A stretch of 41,676 nucleotides of DNA from a virus, in IMG/VR virus record IMGVR_UViG_3300046312_000089, positions 1 to 41,676 of that record; one strand, written 5' to 3'. The notes below the pieces were generated by a model that was given only the letters and a program-made list of their open reading frames with translations, ran no database searches and was not told the DNA's origin. The position numbers were made by a program, and so were the translations under genes. Within the stretch, counting starts at the first letter, position 1. Each line of letters begins with the position of its first letter. Shown here piece after piece: positions 22,103 to 29,373 of the stretch.

Positions 22103-24804
22103 GCAGCAACACTTGGATCAGCGTAGGGGTGGGGATTCTGGCGGCCGCCGTGATTGTTTTCTCGGGGGGCACGGCCACGGCTGCGCTTTTCGCCTTCAGC
22201 CTCGGGGCCACGGCCACCAGCTTGGTGCTGGGCCCCGGCGACAACGGCCAGAAAAGCGGCCTGCGGCCCGATGAATTCCAGATGAACCAAAGCAGTGAAG
22301 ACATCACCGTCCCGGTGATTTTCGGCACCAGCAGGGTTTCGGCAAACTACATTTTCGTCGACTTCGACAACTTCGGGAGCAAAGAGATTTACCAAGAGCA
22401 ACAGGGCGGAAAGGGCGGGGGCGGGGGCGGCAGCGAAAAGCAGCAGATGGGCTTCACCTACACCGTGCCCCTTTCCTATGGCATTTGCATGGGCGAAATC
22501 GACCGGCTGCGCCGCGTGATTTCCAGCCCCGGCTTGGACGTGTGGAAGAAATTCAGCGACGCCGGTCTGGACTTTCCGAGCGGCCCCGAAACCTTCGACC
22601 TGATCTACACCAAAGAGCAGGGCGACCAGACCTACAAGGAAGGCGGATCGTGCAAGTTTTACCCCGGGAGCGCCAACCAAGGAAGCGGCAGCAACACCGA
22701 AGACAGCAACCACCGGCATTTCTGCTGGGTGCATTTCCCGGAATACACGATGACCAACAGCCCGGCACCGCGCACGCTGCTTTTTGAGATCACGCGCATG
22801 CCGAAGGTGCTTGATGACGACGGCGACACCATCCCCGACTTTCCGACCCGGGCCAGCTACGACGACACCAAGGCCGAATGGCTTGACGCCAACCCCGCCG
22901 CCGTGGCGTGGGAAATCCTGCAAAATGACGTGTGGGGGAAAGGCGCGACCATGGCCGACCTTGACGTGGCGACGTTCAAAACCGCCGCCGCCTACTACGC
23001 CAACAAGAGGATCGGCATCAGCACGGCCATGGGGAAAACCACCCTGAACGAATTCATGGGCCGACTTCGCGACATCTTCGGCCTTTGGGTTTGGTGGGAT
23101 GGCAGCAAGATGCGGTGCCGTTGCATTTGGGACCGCACCGGAGCCTATTCCCCGCGCACCCGGATCACCGCGCAAGACGTGGTCGACAGCCCGCAATTCA
23201 ACCGGCCGAGCCTTTCGGGCACCTACAACGAAATCCGGCTGGAATTCACCAACCGGGAAAGCAACTGGTCGGGCGAGGTGGCCACGGCCATGGACTTGGC
23301 GCACGTGGAAACCGTGCAAGGGGTGCGCACGCAAACGATTGACGCGGCCGAGATCGGCACGCGGCGGGCGGCCGAGCTGGTGGCGCACGCCATGCTGCGG
23401 CAAATGGCCTACCCCGGGGCCACGTGCGTGATGCGCCTGCGCCGCACCTATTCGGGACTCCAGCCGGGCAGCTTCGTGGAATTCGTGTGGGATGAATGGC
23501 GCGACACCGGCACGGCGACGACATTCTGGCGGGTGATTTCCGTCAACGACGACGACCAAGGAAGCGAAGGCCTGACCGTGACGCTTGCCGAAGACCTTTA
23601 CGCGACCGCCCGCGACGGCGAAGTGAGTTCAGCCGAGTGGGAAGACCCGTTTTCGGGAGTGGACGAAGACGATCCGCTCGAGCTTTCCGACCTTGACGAC
23701 GGCAACCTTTTCGGTGACCGGCCAGCGGGCAGCATCAGCCCGGTGATTTTGTGGGAACCCAACAGTTGGGCCAGCCAGATGAACCGGGGCATTCTGGTGA
23801 TGCCGACCCGCGAAAAAAGCTACGTTTCCAGCGTTTCACTGGCGTGGCGGAAATACGGTGATTCGCAGACGACGGCCCTCCCCAACAGCCGGGCGATGCC
23901 CTACAACGGCACCCTGCTTGACGCGGTGCCAGCCGACGGCCCGCTGGTGGCCCGTGGCGCGGCCAACGGATTCAGGGTGCAACTTTACCACGCCGCCAAC
24001 GCCAGCGCCTTGGAAGCGGCCACGGGGCTGGTGCAAGGCAACGCCGACCACTTCGGCGAGCTGCTGCGCCTGCTGCAAGCGGTGATGATCATCAACGGCG
24101 AGATTTTCCGCATTGGCTTTGCCGAGGTGACGGCCCCGGGCGTGGTGACCGTGCGCACCTACGTGCGGGGCGAACTCGGCAGCGTGAAGACTGCCCACCC
24201 GGTGGGCACAAAGGCCAGCTTTTTCAGCACCTTTGCCACTTCGGCATTCACCAGCGCCGAAGGGATCCCGACCACCGACAAGGTGGTGCTGACACTGAAG
24301 CCCGCCATTTCGGTTTCCAGCATTTTGGGGGAAGAGGTGATCGCCACCACCGAAGCACCCGAAGACGGGCTGGGCATTCGCTTTGCCGGGGATTCCGTGG
24401 CTCCGCTGCCGCCCGAGCTTTTCAGCGCGACGCGCATCGGCACCACTTGGACGGTGAAGATCCGCCCCCGCGTTTGGTATGGTGGCGCGGGCTACCGAAA
24501 CGACATTGCCGACGACCTCGGCAACTTCGTGACCGACCTCACCACGCTTTCGCTTCAGGTGGCCAAGGGCACGGGCAGCACCAAGGTGGTGGTGCCAGCG
24601 GGCACCAGCTTTGCTTCCCCGCCCTTCACGATGCCGACAGGCACCAGCATCGATGCACTGACATGGACGCCCGACGACGGCGGCCCGGCTGGCGGCATCA
24701 TCACCTTGGTGCTGACCTTCGACGCCAACCCGGCCACGGTGCGCATTTGGGGCGTGCGCAACGGTTTCGAAAGCACTACACCCCTCGTCATTCCCCAACC
24801 GTAA
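22099..24804 (+). CDS. Central tail tip (megatron/lambda J-like) protein
   Basis: 901 residues, starting inside the previous stop. The N-terminus is a hydrophobic Gly/Ala segment (residues about 6-50, VGVGILAAAVIVFSGGTATAALFAFSLGATATSLVLGPG), then SEDITVPVIFGTSRVSANYIFVDFDNFG, a pattern typical of tail tip proteins (PF13550-like). A Gly-rich linker (KGGGGGGS) follows, then large beta domains with a likely hub region (TDGSKMRCRC and so on), and a fibronectin-like C-terminus. It forms the tip opening and part of the host-contact platform. The N-terminal hydrophobic stretch may be inserted in membrane during infection. Confidence 0.85.
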   Translation: MSSNTWISVGVGILAAAVIVFSGGTATAALFAFSLGATATSLVLGPGDNGQKSGLRPDEFQMNQSSEDITVPVIFGTSRVSANYIFVDFDNFGSKEIYQEQQGGKGGGGGGSEKQQMGFTYTVPLSYGICMGEIDRLRRVISSPGLDVWKKFSDAGLDFPSGPETFDLIYTKEQGDQTYKEGGSCKFYPGSANQGSGSNTEDSNHRHFCWVHFPEYTMTNSPAPRTLLFEITRMPKVLDDDGDTIPDFPTRASYDDTKAEWLDANPAAVAWEILQNDVWGKGATMADLDVATFKTAAAYYANKRIGISTAMGKTTLNEFMGRLRDIFGLWVWWDGSKMRCRCIWDRTGAYSPRTRITAQDVVDSPQFNRPSLSGTYNEIRLEFTNRESNWSGEVATAMDLAHVETVQGVRTQTIDAAEIGTRRAAELVAHAMLRQMAYPGATCVMRLRRTYSGLQPGSFVEFVWDEWRDTGTATTFWRVISVNDDDQGSEGLTVTLAEDLYATARDGEVSSAEWEDPFSGVDEDDPLELSDLDDGNLFGDRPAGSISPVILWEPNSWASQMNRGILVMPTREKSYVSSVSLAWRKYGDSQTTALPNSRAMPYNGTLLDAVPADGPLVARGAANGFRVQLYHAANASALEAATGLVQGNADHFGELLRLLQAVMIINGEIFRIGFAEVTAPGVVTVRTYVRGELGSVKTAHPVGTKASFFSTFATSAFTSAEGIPTTDKVVLTLKPAISVSSILGEEVIATTEAPEDGLGIRFAGDSVAPLPPELFSATRIGTTWTVKIRPRVWYGGAGYRNDIADDLGNFVTDLTTLSLQVAKGTGSTKVVVPAGTSFASPPFTMPTGTSIDALTWTPDDGGPAGGIITLVLTFDANPATVRIWGVRNGFESTTPLVIPQP

Positions 24805-24816
24805 CACCCCACGACC

Positions 24817-25296
24817 ATGGCACTACTTCCAACCACCGGACTCGAAAACCACCCCGTCGGCACCACCGGCCTGAACGGCCTGATCAATGGCAACTGGGAA
24901 AAGCTGGAAGCCATTTTCTTGGCGCTGGCGGCCGCGACCCCGGGCGGGCGGATTCAGTGGGATCCGGCAACCAAGAAATTCACGCTGCGCCCCGCGCTGG
25001 CCGTGCTGACCTATTCGGCGACGCCCACGTGGTCGCTGGCCGGTGCCGTGACGCAAACCCTTGCCCTGACCGGCAACGTCACCATCGCCACTTCCAACCT
25101 GACCGCAGGGGCCGAAGGCAATCTGGTGATTTCCGCCGACGCTTCGCTGCGCACCCTGACTTTCCCGGCCGGGTGGGTTTTCCTCGGCGCTGCCGCCCCG
25201 GCGAGCATTGCCGCCAGCAAAAAGGGGCTGCTTGAAATCCTGAGCACGACGGCCGCCGACAGCGGGGTGGTGGCGCGGTGGACGGTGCAACCATGA
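24817..25296 (+). CDS. Small tail tip or fibre-associated protein
   Basis: 159 residues, mainly small and beta-forming residues (LTYSATPTWSLAGAVTQTLALTGNVTIATSNLTAGAEGNLVISADASLRTLTFPAGW). It reads like a short beta-helical fibre or fibre-base segment. The N-terminus (LPTTGLENHPVGTTGLNGLINGNWEKLEAIF) is typical of the attachment helices of phage fibres. Unassigned family. It starts after CACCCCACGACC and its stop overlaps the next ATG. Confidence 0.7.
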   Translation: MALLPTTGLENHPVGTTGLNGLINGNWEKLEAIFLALAAATPGGRIQWDPATKKFTLRPALAVLTYSATPTWSLAGAVTQTLALTGNVTIATSNLTAGAEGNLVISADASLRTLTFPAGWVFLGAAAPASIAASKKGLLEILSTTAADSGVVARWTVQP

Positions 25297-26198
25297 TCGA
25301 ACAACTACACGCCACGAAGCTGCGCCTTGCCCGGGAGAATTCCACGGGCAGCGGCAGCCCGTCGGGCGATTGGATCACGCCGCCGACCACGGCCGCAGCG
25401 GTTTCCCGCAACTTCATGCAGACGGCACAGCGGCAAGACGTCTTCCGCCAGCTGAACGCCCGCAAGGTGGTGGCCGAAGCTTGGATCATGCGAAGCAGCC
25501 ACGAAGTGGGCATGGAGTGGCTGGAATGGGTGCTGCTGCCGCACCTGACTGCCCGGGCGGGCGGGGTTTACACCTTGGATCCCGAGGCCGAGGGCCCCAC
25601 CTACGTGCTGCAAACCGAAACCGAGCAAGGCCACCGGGCGAAGTTTTCGGGGCTGAAGCTGAACGAAGTGCAACTGATTTTCGAGGAAGGCCGCACCGTG
25701 CGGGTGGATTTGCAATGGATCGGCCTGCGCCGCACCGTGCCCGTCGATGCCCTGCCCGGGGCCGCGACGGCACCCACCGGGGGGCTGGTGGCCAACTTCC
25801 TTTCGCAAGCCGCGATGACCACCGGGGCATGGACGGCCGACCCCCGCGCCGACCAGCCGGTGAACGCCCACGGGGCACAGATATTTTTGCAGCGGGACAT
25901 TGCGGCCGCAGACTTCGGGCCGGATGGAATCCCCGAGGCGCACACCCGCGCCGCGTGGCGACTGCTTGGCGAATGCTACATGCCAGAAACGCCGGGGATC
26001 ACCGACACCGCCTTTTCGGGCGACTGGCAAGGCAAGGTGGCACTTTGGATCGGGGCCGCAGCCAAGCACCTGCGGGTGAACAACGCGCAAGGCTACGTGA
26101 CCGACGACGACCTGAAGGGCTACGATTTCCGGGTGCGCCGCTTGGTTTTCGAGGGGAAAAGCGACGACCGTCGGGCAGTTTGTGAATTCAGGGCGTGA
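25293..26198 (+). CDS. Tail-region protein of unknown function
   Basis: 301 residues. ATG 25293 overlaps the previous TGA. The protein appears globular, with mixed alpha/beta segments (EWLEWVLLPHLTARAGGVYTLDPEAEGPTYVLQ; KLNEVQLIFEEGRTVRVDLQWIGLRRTVP) and no transmembrane or catalytic motif. Two similar halves (about residues 80-150 and 215-300, each ending in VDLQW or VRRLVFEG) hint at a duplicated tube-like fold, which I cannot verify. It ends the tail module, before the lysis genes. Confidence 0.7.
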   Translation: MIEQLHATKLRLARENSTGSGSPSGDWITPPTTAAAVSRNFMQTAQRQDVFRQLNARKVVAEAWIMRSSHEVGMEWLEWVLLPHLTARAGGVYTLDPEAEGPTYVLQTETEQGHRAKFSGLKLNEVQLIFEEGRTVRVDLQWIGLRRTVPVDALPGAATAPTGGLVANFLSQAAMTTGAWTADPRADQPVNAHGAQIFLQRDIAAADFGPDGIPEAHTRAAWRLLGECYMPETPGITDTAFSGDWQGKVALWIGAAAKHLRVNNAQGYVTDDDLKGYDFRVRRLVFEGKSDDRRAVCEFRA

Positions 26199-26202
26199 CG
26201 AA

Positions 26203-26230
26203 TTGGCGTGCGCAAACTATTCACGATCCA
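26203..26230 (+). promoter_or_regulatory. Candidate promoter for the lysis cassette
   Basis: TTGGCG (26203-26208) and GATCCA (26225-26230) with a 16-bp spacer; the ATG at 26242 follows after 11 bases. A half-site TGCGCAAA (26209-26216) lies in the spacer. The -10 is weak, so this is tentative. Confidence 0.3.
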
Positions 26231-26241
26231 TCGCCCACGCT

Positions 26242-26721
26242 ATGTCTGAACAAATTCCCAACCCCAATTTTTCCGAACATAACGCCGCCGCATTGGCCAC
26301 CCTGAACGAAAAGGTTGATTCGCTGGCAAATTCGATTGGCAAGCTGGCCGAGGTGGTGGGCGAAGAGAGGCGGAACAACCTCGAAAACACGCGGAGGATT
26401 TACAACGAAATCACGGCCATGCGCGACCGCGTGGCCGGTGCGGGCCGGATCACTTGGCCGCTGCTGGTCACCACGTTTTCGGCGGCGCTGGCATTCGCCG
26501 CGATTGTGGGAGGGCTGGGCAGTTATGCCCTGCAAAGTGAAACCGGGCGACTGAACACCCGCGTCGATGCCGTGGAAGACAAGGCCAAGGCGACCGCCGA
26601 CAAGATCGAAAACGACCGCCACGCCGACGTGGAAGCCGCTCGCCAAGTGGCGAAGCTGGAAGAGTGGCAAAGGCTGATGGAACCGCACCTGAAGACCATC
26701 ACGGCCCCGCGCACCAACTGA
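26242..26721 (+). CDS. Holin-like single-pass membrane protein
   Basis: 159 residues. I take ATG 26242 (MSEQIPNPNFSEHNAAALATLNEKVDSL) because an upstream GTG lies inside the previous gene. An N-terminal coiled coil (LNEKVDSLANSIGKLAEVVGEERRNNLENTRRIYNEI) is followed by one transmembrane helix (residues about 73-95, LLVTTFSAALAFAAIVGGLGSYAL) and a second charged coiled coil. This topology is seen in some phage holin or membrane-anchored accessory proteins. It starts the lysis cassette. One segment only makes a class III holin or a pinholin-type role possible, or a spanin-like anchor. Confidence 0.7.
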   Translation: MSEQIPNPNFSEHNAAALATLNEKVDSLANSIGKLAEVVGEERRNNLENTRRIYNEITAMRDRVAGAGRITWPLLVTTFSAALAFAAIVGGLGSYALQSETGRLNTRVDAVEDKAKATADKIENDRHADVEAARQVAKLEEWQRLMEPHLKTITAPRTN

Positions 26722-26730
26722 GAATTTTCC

Positions 26731-27096
26731 ATGAAAAACAAAGCACTGATGATCGTTGCGGCCTGCGCCGCGTTCCTTGTGGCATCCTGCGCCACTTCCA
26801 CCACCGGAGGGCCGAGCTTGGCCATTCCCGTGGCTATCGGCTACCGCGTTCCCGACACCGACGTGGTGGTGGTTTTGCGGCCTGACACCACCAAGCCTTC
26901 GGGCTACAACCTGACCATTTCGGGCACCTACAAGGGCCTCGAGCAAACCCCGACGGGCTGGAAATTCACCAGCGCCAAAAACGGGCTGGTTTACCTGATC
27001 GACACCAGCGGCCCCACCCCGGGCCTGACCGTGATCGGATCGGGCGACCTTGGCGGGGGCTTCGTCGTAAACCCACCACCCGAAGCCACGAAATGA
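26731..27096 (+). CDS. Lipoprotein in the lysis cassette
   Basis: 121 residues. MKNKALMIVAACAAFLVASC is a signal peptide with lipobox LVASC and Cys20 as the acylated residue. The mature part is beta-rich (VPDTDVVVVLRPDTTKPSGYNLTISGTYKGLEQTP; GWKFTSAKNGLVYLIDTSGPTPGLTVIGSG) and ends in PPPEATK. A lipoprotein placed between a membrane protein and the lysis enzymes suggests an outer-membrane spanin partner or an exclusion factor. It is longer and more globular than a typical o-spanin. The end overlaps the next ATG (ATGA). Confidence 0.75.
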   Translation: MKNKALMIVAACAAFLVASCATSTTGGPSLAIPVAIGYRVPDTDVVVVLRPDTTKPSGYNLTISGTYKGLEQTPTGWKFTSAKNGLVYLIDTSGPTPGLTVIGSGDLGGGFVVNPPPEATK

Positions 27097-27764
27097 TTCT
27101 GCTGGCCCTGCATGGGATTCTGACCGGGAGATCAGACGTCACTTGGCCCGAAAGGCTTCAGGCGTTTGCCTTCAGGCGCGACCGCGAAATGGTCGTGCTG
27201 ACCGACCAATACGACGCGGGGCCCTTCCCGCGCCTGAATTGGTTTGTCGGAAACCCACGCATGGCCCGCGCCATGGCCCTGCGCATTCGCGATTGGTTGG
27301 AAGACAGCGAGCACACGAAGGTGGCGCTTGTGGGACATTCCAACGGCTGCGACATCGTGCGCCGGGTGGCCATTGAACTGGCCGAAAGCGGCGTGGTGGT
27401 GCAATGCCTGATTTTATGCGCCCCGCCGATCACCCCGAGCCTGAAGGTCAACGGCCTGCAAGCTTGCATTGAAGCCGGGAAAATTCGGCGGGTGGTTTGC
27501 TACTACACGCCACGCGACACGGTGCTGGCCGCCGCCCGCACCGGCAACCCCCTGACATGGATCGGGGCCATGCTGCGGTGGCCATACGGGAACATGGGCC
27601 GGGTGGGAATTCCCGACGTGCCCACCGTCGAAGCCGACGCCCCGGCACCCAACGCCGCAGTTTTCAACCGGGTTTTCCCGACCTACTGGCACACGACCTA
27701 TTTTAACAGGGCGACCTCGCCCGCAACCTTCAACCTCATTCTGAACGATGCTCACTTGGATTAA
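27093..27764 (+). CDS. Alpha/beta hydrolase, possible lysis esterase
   Basis: 223 residues. LLALHGI near the N-terminus is the oxyanion-hole strand, VALVGHSNG carries the nucleophile S83, YYTPRD provides D142, and YWHTTYF provides H200, a full Ser-Asp-His set for an alpha/beta hydrolase. No signal peptide is seen. Its place between a lipoprotein and a lysozyme, with overlaps on both sides, suggests a role in lysis, comparable in logic to the LysB esterase of mycobacteriophages but not homologous by any motif I can name. Its substrate, possibly lipid or ester-linked envelope material, is unknown. Confidence 0.8.
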   Translation: MILLALHGILTGRSDVTWPERLQAFAFRRDREMVVLTDQYDAGPFPRLNWFVGNPRMARAMALRIRDWLEDSEHTKVALVGHSNGCDIVRRVAIELAESGVVVQCLILCAPPITPSLKVNGLQACIEAGKIRRVVCYYTPRDTVLAAARTGNPLTWIGAMLRWPYGNMGRVGIPDVPTVEADAPAPNAAVFNRVFPTYWHTTYFNRATSPATFNLILNDAHLD

Positions 27765-28506
27765 AAATTTCGTTGCCCGGTGGACTGGGCAAAGCTTCAA
27801 CCCGCTATTTTCCGCGCCCGTGCAAGGGCCATGGATCAGCCCCGAGGGCGTGGCGTGGATTGCCAATTTCGAAGCGGGCGGCCGCGCCTACTACGACCGA
27901 CGCCTGCGCATGCCGACGTGGCCGGGCGGTGCCAGTGGCGTGACCATTGGCATCGGCTACGACGTGGGCTACAACACCGTCGAACAACTGCTTGCCGACT
28001 GGGCCACGCTGATCCCCGCCACCACCTTGGCCCGCCTGCAAAAGGTTTGCGGCATCAAAGGCACGGCAGCCAAAAGCCGGGTGGCGGCGCTGGCAGACAT
28101 CCGCATCCCGTGGGAAGCCGCCCTGAAGGTTTTCCAAACCCGCAGCGTGCCCCGCTTCGGCAAGGAAATGGTGAAGGCCTTCCCCGGTGCCGAGCTGCTG
28201 CCGATTGCCGCGCAAGAGGCGCTGCTTTCGCTGGTCTTCAACCGTGGGGCCAGCCTGAGCGGTGAAAGCCGCCGCGAAATGGCGGAAATTCGCAAGCTGG
28301 TGGGCTACTACCGGGGCAGCAGCGACCGCCCGCGCCTGCTGGGCCTGATTGCCGACGAAGTGGTGAAGATGAAGCGCCTATGGGTGGGCAAGGGCCTTGA
28401 CGGCCTGCTGACACGCCGGGATCAGGAAGCGGCGCGGATCCGCAACGGCTTCAGGATCGACGAAAGCCTTGTGGCGGCCGGTGGCCTCATTCCGATGCTG
28501 GCTTGA
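27748..28506 (+). CDS. Endolysin, lysozyme-like
   Basis: 252 residues. FEAGGRAYYDRRLRMPTWPGG (E42 the likely catalytic Glu) followed by SGVTIGIGYDVGYN is the active-site arrangement of lysozyme-type muramidases related to pesticin and phage T4 lysozyme (GxxxIGIGxxxG). The central region is helical and contains LSLVFNRGASLSGESRREM, matching the later lysozyme helices. There is no clear signal peptide, so export depends on the holin. The start overlaps the preceding gene by 17 bases. A terminator and an operator follow closely. Confidence 0.85.
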   Translation: MLTWIKNFVARWTGQSFNPLFSAPVQGPWISPEGVAWIANFEAGGRAYYDRRLRMPTWPGGASGVTIGIGYDVGYNTVEQLLADWATLIPATTLARLQKVCGIKGTAAKSRVAALADIRIPWEAALKVFQTRSVPRFGKEMVKAFPGAELLPIAAQEALLSLVFNRGASLSGESRREMAEIRKLVGYYRGSSDRPRLLGLIADEVVKMKRLWVGKGLDGLLTRRDQEAARIRNGFRIDESLVAAGGLIPMLA

Positions 28507-28509
28507 CCG

Positions 28510-28525
28510 TGCGCAAATTTTCGCA
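28510..28525. promoter_or_regulatory. Palindromic operator-like site
   Basis: TGCGCAAATTTTCGCA, one mismatched pair. It follows the endolysin stop by 3 bases, overlaps the first base of the terminator stem, and lies about 60 bp upstream of the next -35. Confidence 0.75.
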
Positions 28526-28560
28526 CCCGCCCGGGGGAAACCCTTGGCGGGTTTTTCTTT
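28525..28560 (+). terminator. Terminator of the lysis cassette
   Basis: ACCCGCC (28525-28531) pairs with GGCGGGT (28546-28552) and is followed by TTTTCTTT. A nested AAACCC/GGGTTT hairpin is also possible. Ends the late lysis transcript. Confidence 0.75.
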
Positions 28561-28614
28561 GTGCCGGAAAAGGCGCATTTGTCGCTTGACGGGGCGCGGT
28601 GCGATGGGCCATTT
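28561..28614 (+). promoter_or_regulatory. Box-class promoter for the DNA metabolism operon
   Basis: The conserved box starts at 28561 with a one-base longer spacing (25) to TTGACG (28586-28591). CATTTT (28609-28614, 17-bp spacer) is the best -10. The ATG at 28625 follows after 10 bases, so the mRNA would be leaderless. Confidence 0.6.
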
Positions 28615-28624
28615 TCGGCCCGCT

Positions 28625-29338
28625 ATGCAACACCAACCGATTGAACAAATTCAGGCACTGCCCGACCGGGCCGTGGTTTACTGCTTCGAAGGCACCGTCC
28701 AGAAAGCATTTCGCCGAAGCGACGGCACCAACAGCACCGGGCCGTGGTCGATTGAAACCTTCCTGCTGAAGGAAGACAGCGGCGGCGAAATCAAGCTGAT
28801 GCTGAAAGACGCCGACCCCGCAGGCTGGGCCCCGGGCACGAAGCTGCGCCTCGAGGCGTGGAAGGGCGACAAGGGCTTTTCCGGCCTTTACGCCGCCGAC
28901 GACGAATACAAGGGCGAGGTGCGCCGGATCCTGCGGGCAACGAAGACCTGCAACGTCACGGTGCTGAACGGCCAGCAGCAGGCCGCCCCGCAACAGCAGC
29001 CCCAACACCAGCAGCAGCCAGCGCAAAGCCAGCCAGCGGCGCAAGTGAGCACCCACCAGCAGGGCATGCACAATGCCGACGTGGGCAGCCCGCCACCCAA
29101 GCAGCAGACGAAGGCCGCGCCCGACAGCGTGACCGAAGCCAAGCGCACCATGATGCAGATCGCCAACCTTCACCTGCTTTCCGCGCAAGTGGTGGAATCC
29201 TACGAAGCCCCGGCCTTCAAAAAGGCCACCGGGCAAGACATGACCGAAAGCCAGCGCCAAGGTGCCATTGCCTCGATTTTCATCGAATCGTGCCGCAGCG
29301 GACTGGTGCGGAACATGCCGACGAAAGCCCTCGATTGA
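28625..29338 (+). CDS. OB-like, Gln/Pro-rich protein (single-strand binding candidate)
   Basis: 237 residues. Residues 10-110 form a beta-rich domain with an OB-like strand pattern (VVYCFEGTVQKAFRRS; WSIETFLLKEDSGGEIKLMLKD; GTKLRLEAWKGDKGFSGLYAADD; CNVTVLNG). Residues about 115-160 are a Gln/Pro/Ala-rich linker; the C-terminal 70 residues are helical. It precedes a Rad50-like ATPase, so a single-strand binding or recombination partner role is plausible. The start is ATG 28625, next to the box-class promoter, not an upstream ATG that lies inside the terminator region. Confidence 0.75.
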   Translation: MQHQPIEQIQALPDRAVVYCFEGTVQKAFRRSDGTNSTGPWSIETFLLKEDSGGEIKLMLKDADPAGWAPGTKLRLEAWKGDKGFSGLYAADDEYKGEVRRILRATKTCNVTVLNGQQQAAPQQQPQHQQQPAQSQPAAQVSTHQQGMHNADVGSPPPKQQTKAAPDSVTEAKRTMMQIANLHLLSAQVVESYEAPAFKKATGQDMTESQRQGAIASIFIESCRSGLVRNMPTKALD

Positions 29339-29373
29339 TTCACCCCAACACCCACCCAAGAAACATTTCCAAA

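Noticed and set aside
20950-23559. Long minus-strand frame opposite the tail hub genes
   Set aside because: Same reasons; the + strand carries recognisable hub and peptidase genes.
28858-29373. Upstream extension of the Rad50-like protein
   Set aside because: It overlaps the OB-like gene in another frame and gives an Arg-rich unlikely N-terminus; ATG 29374 follows a CA-rich leader.
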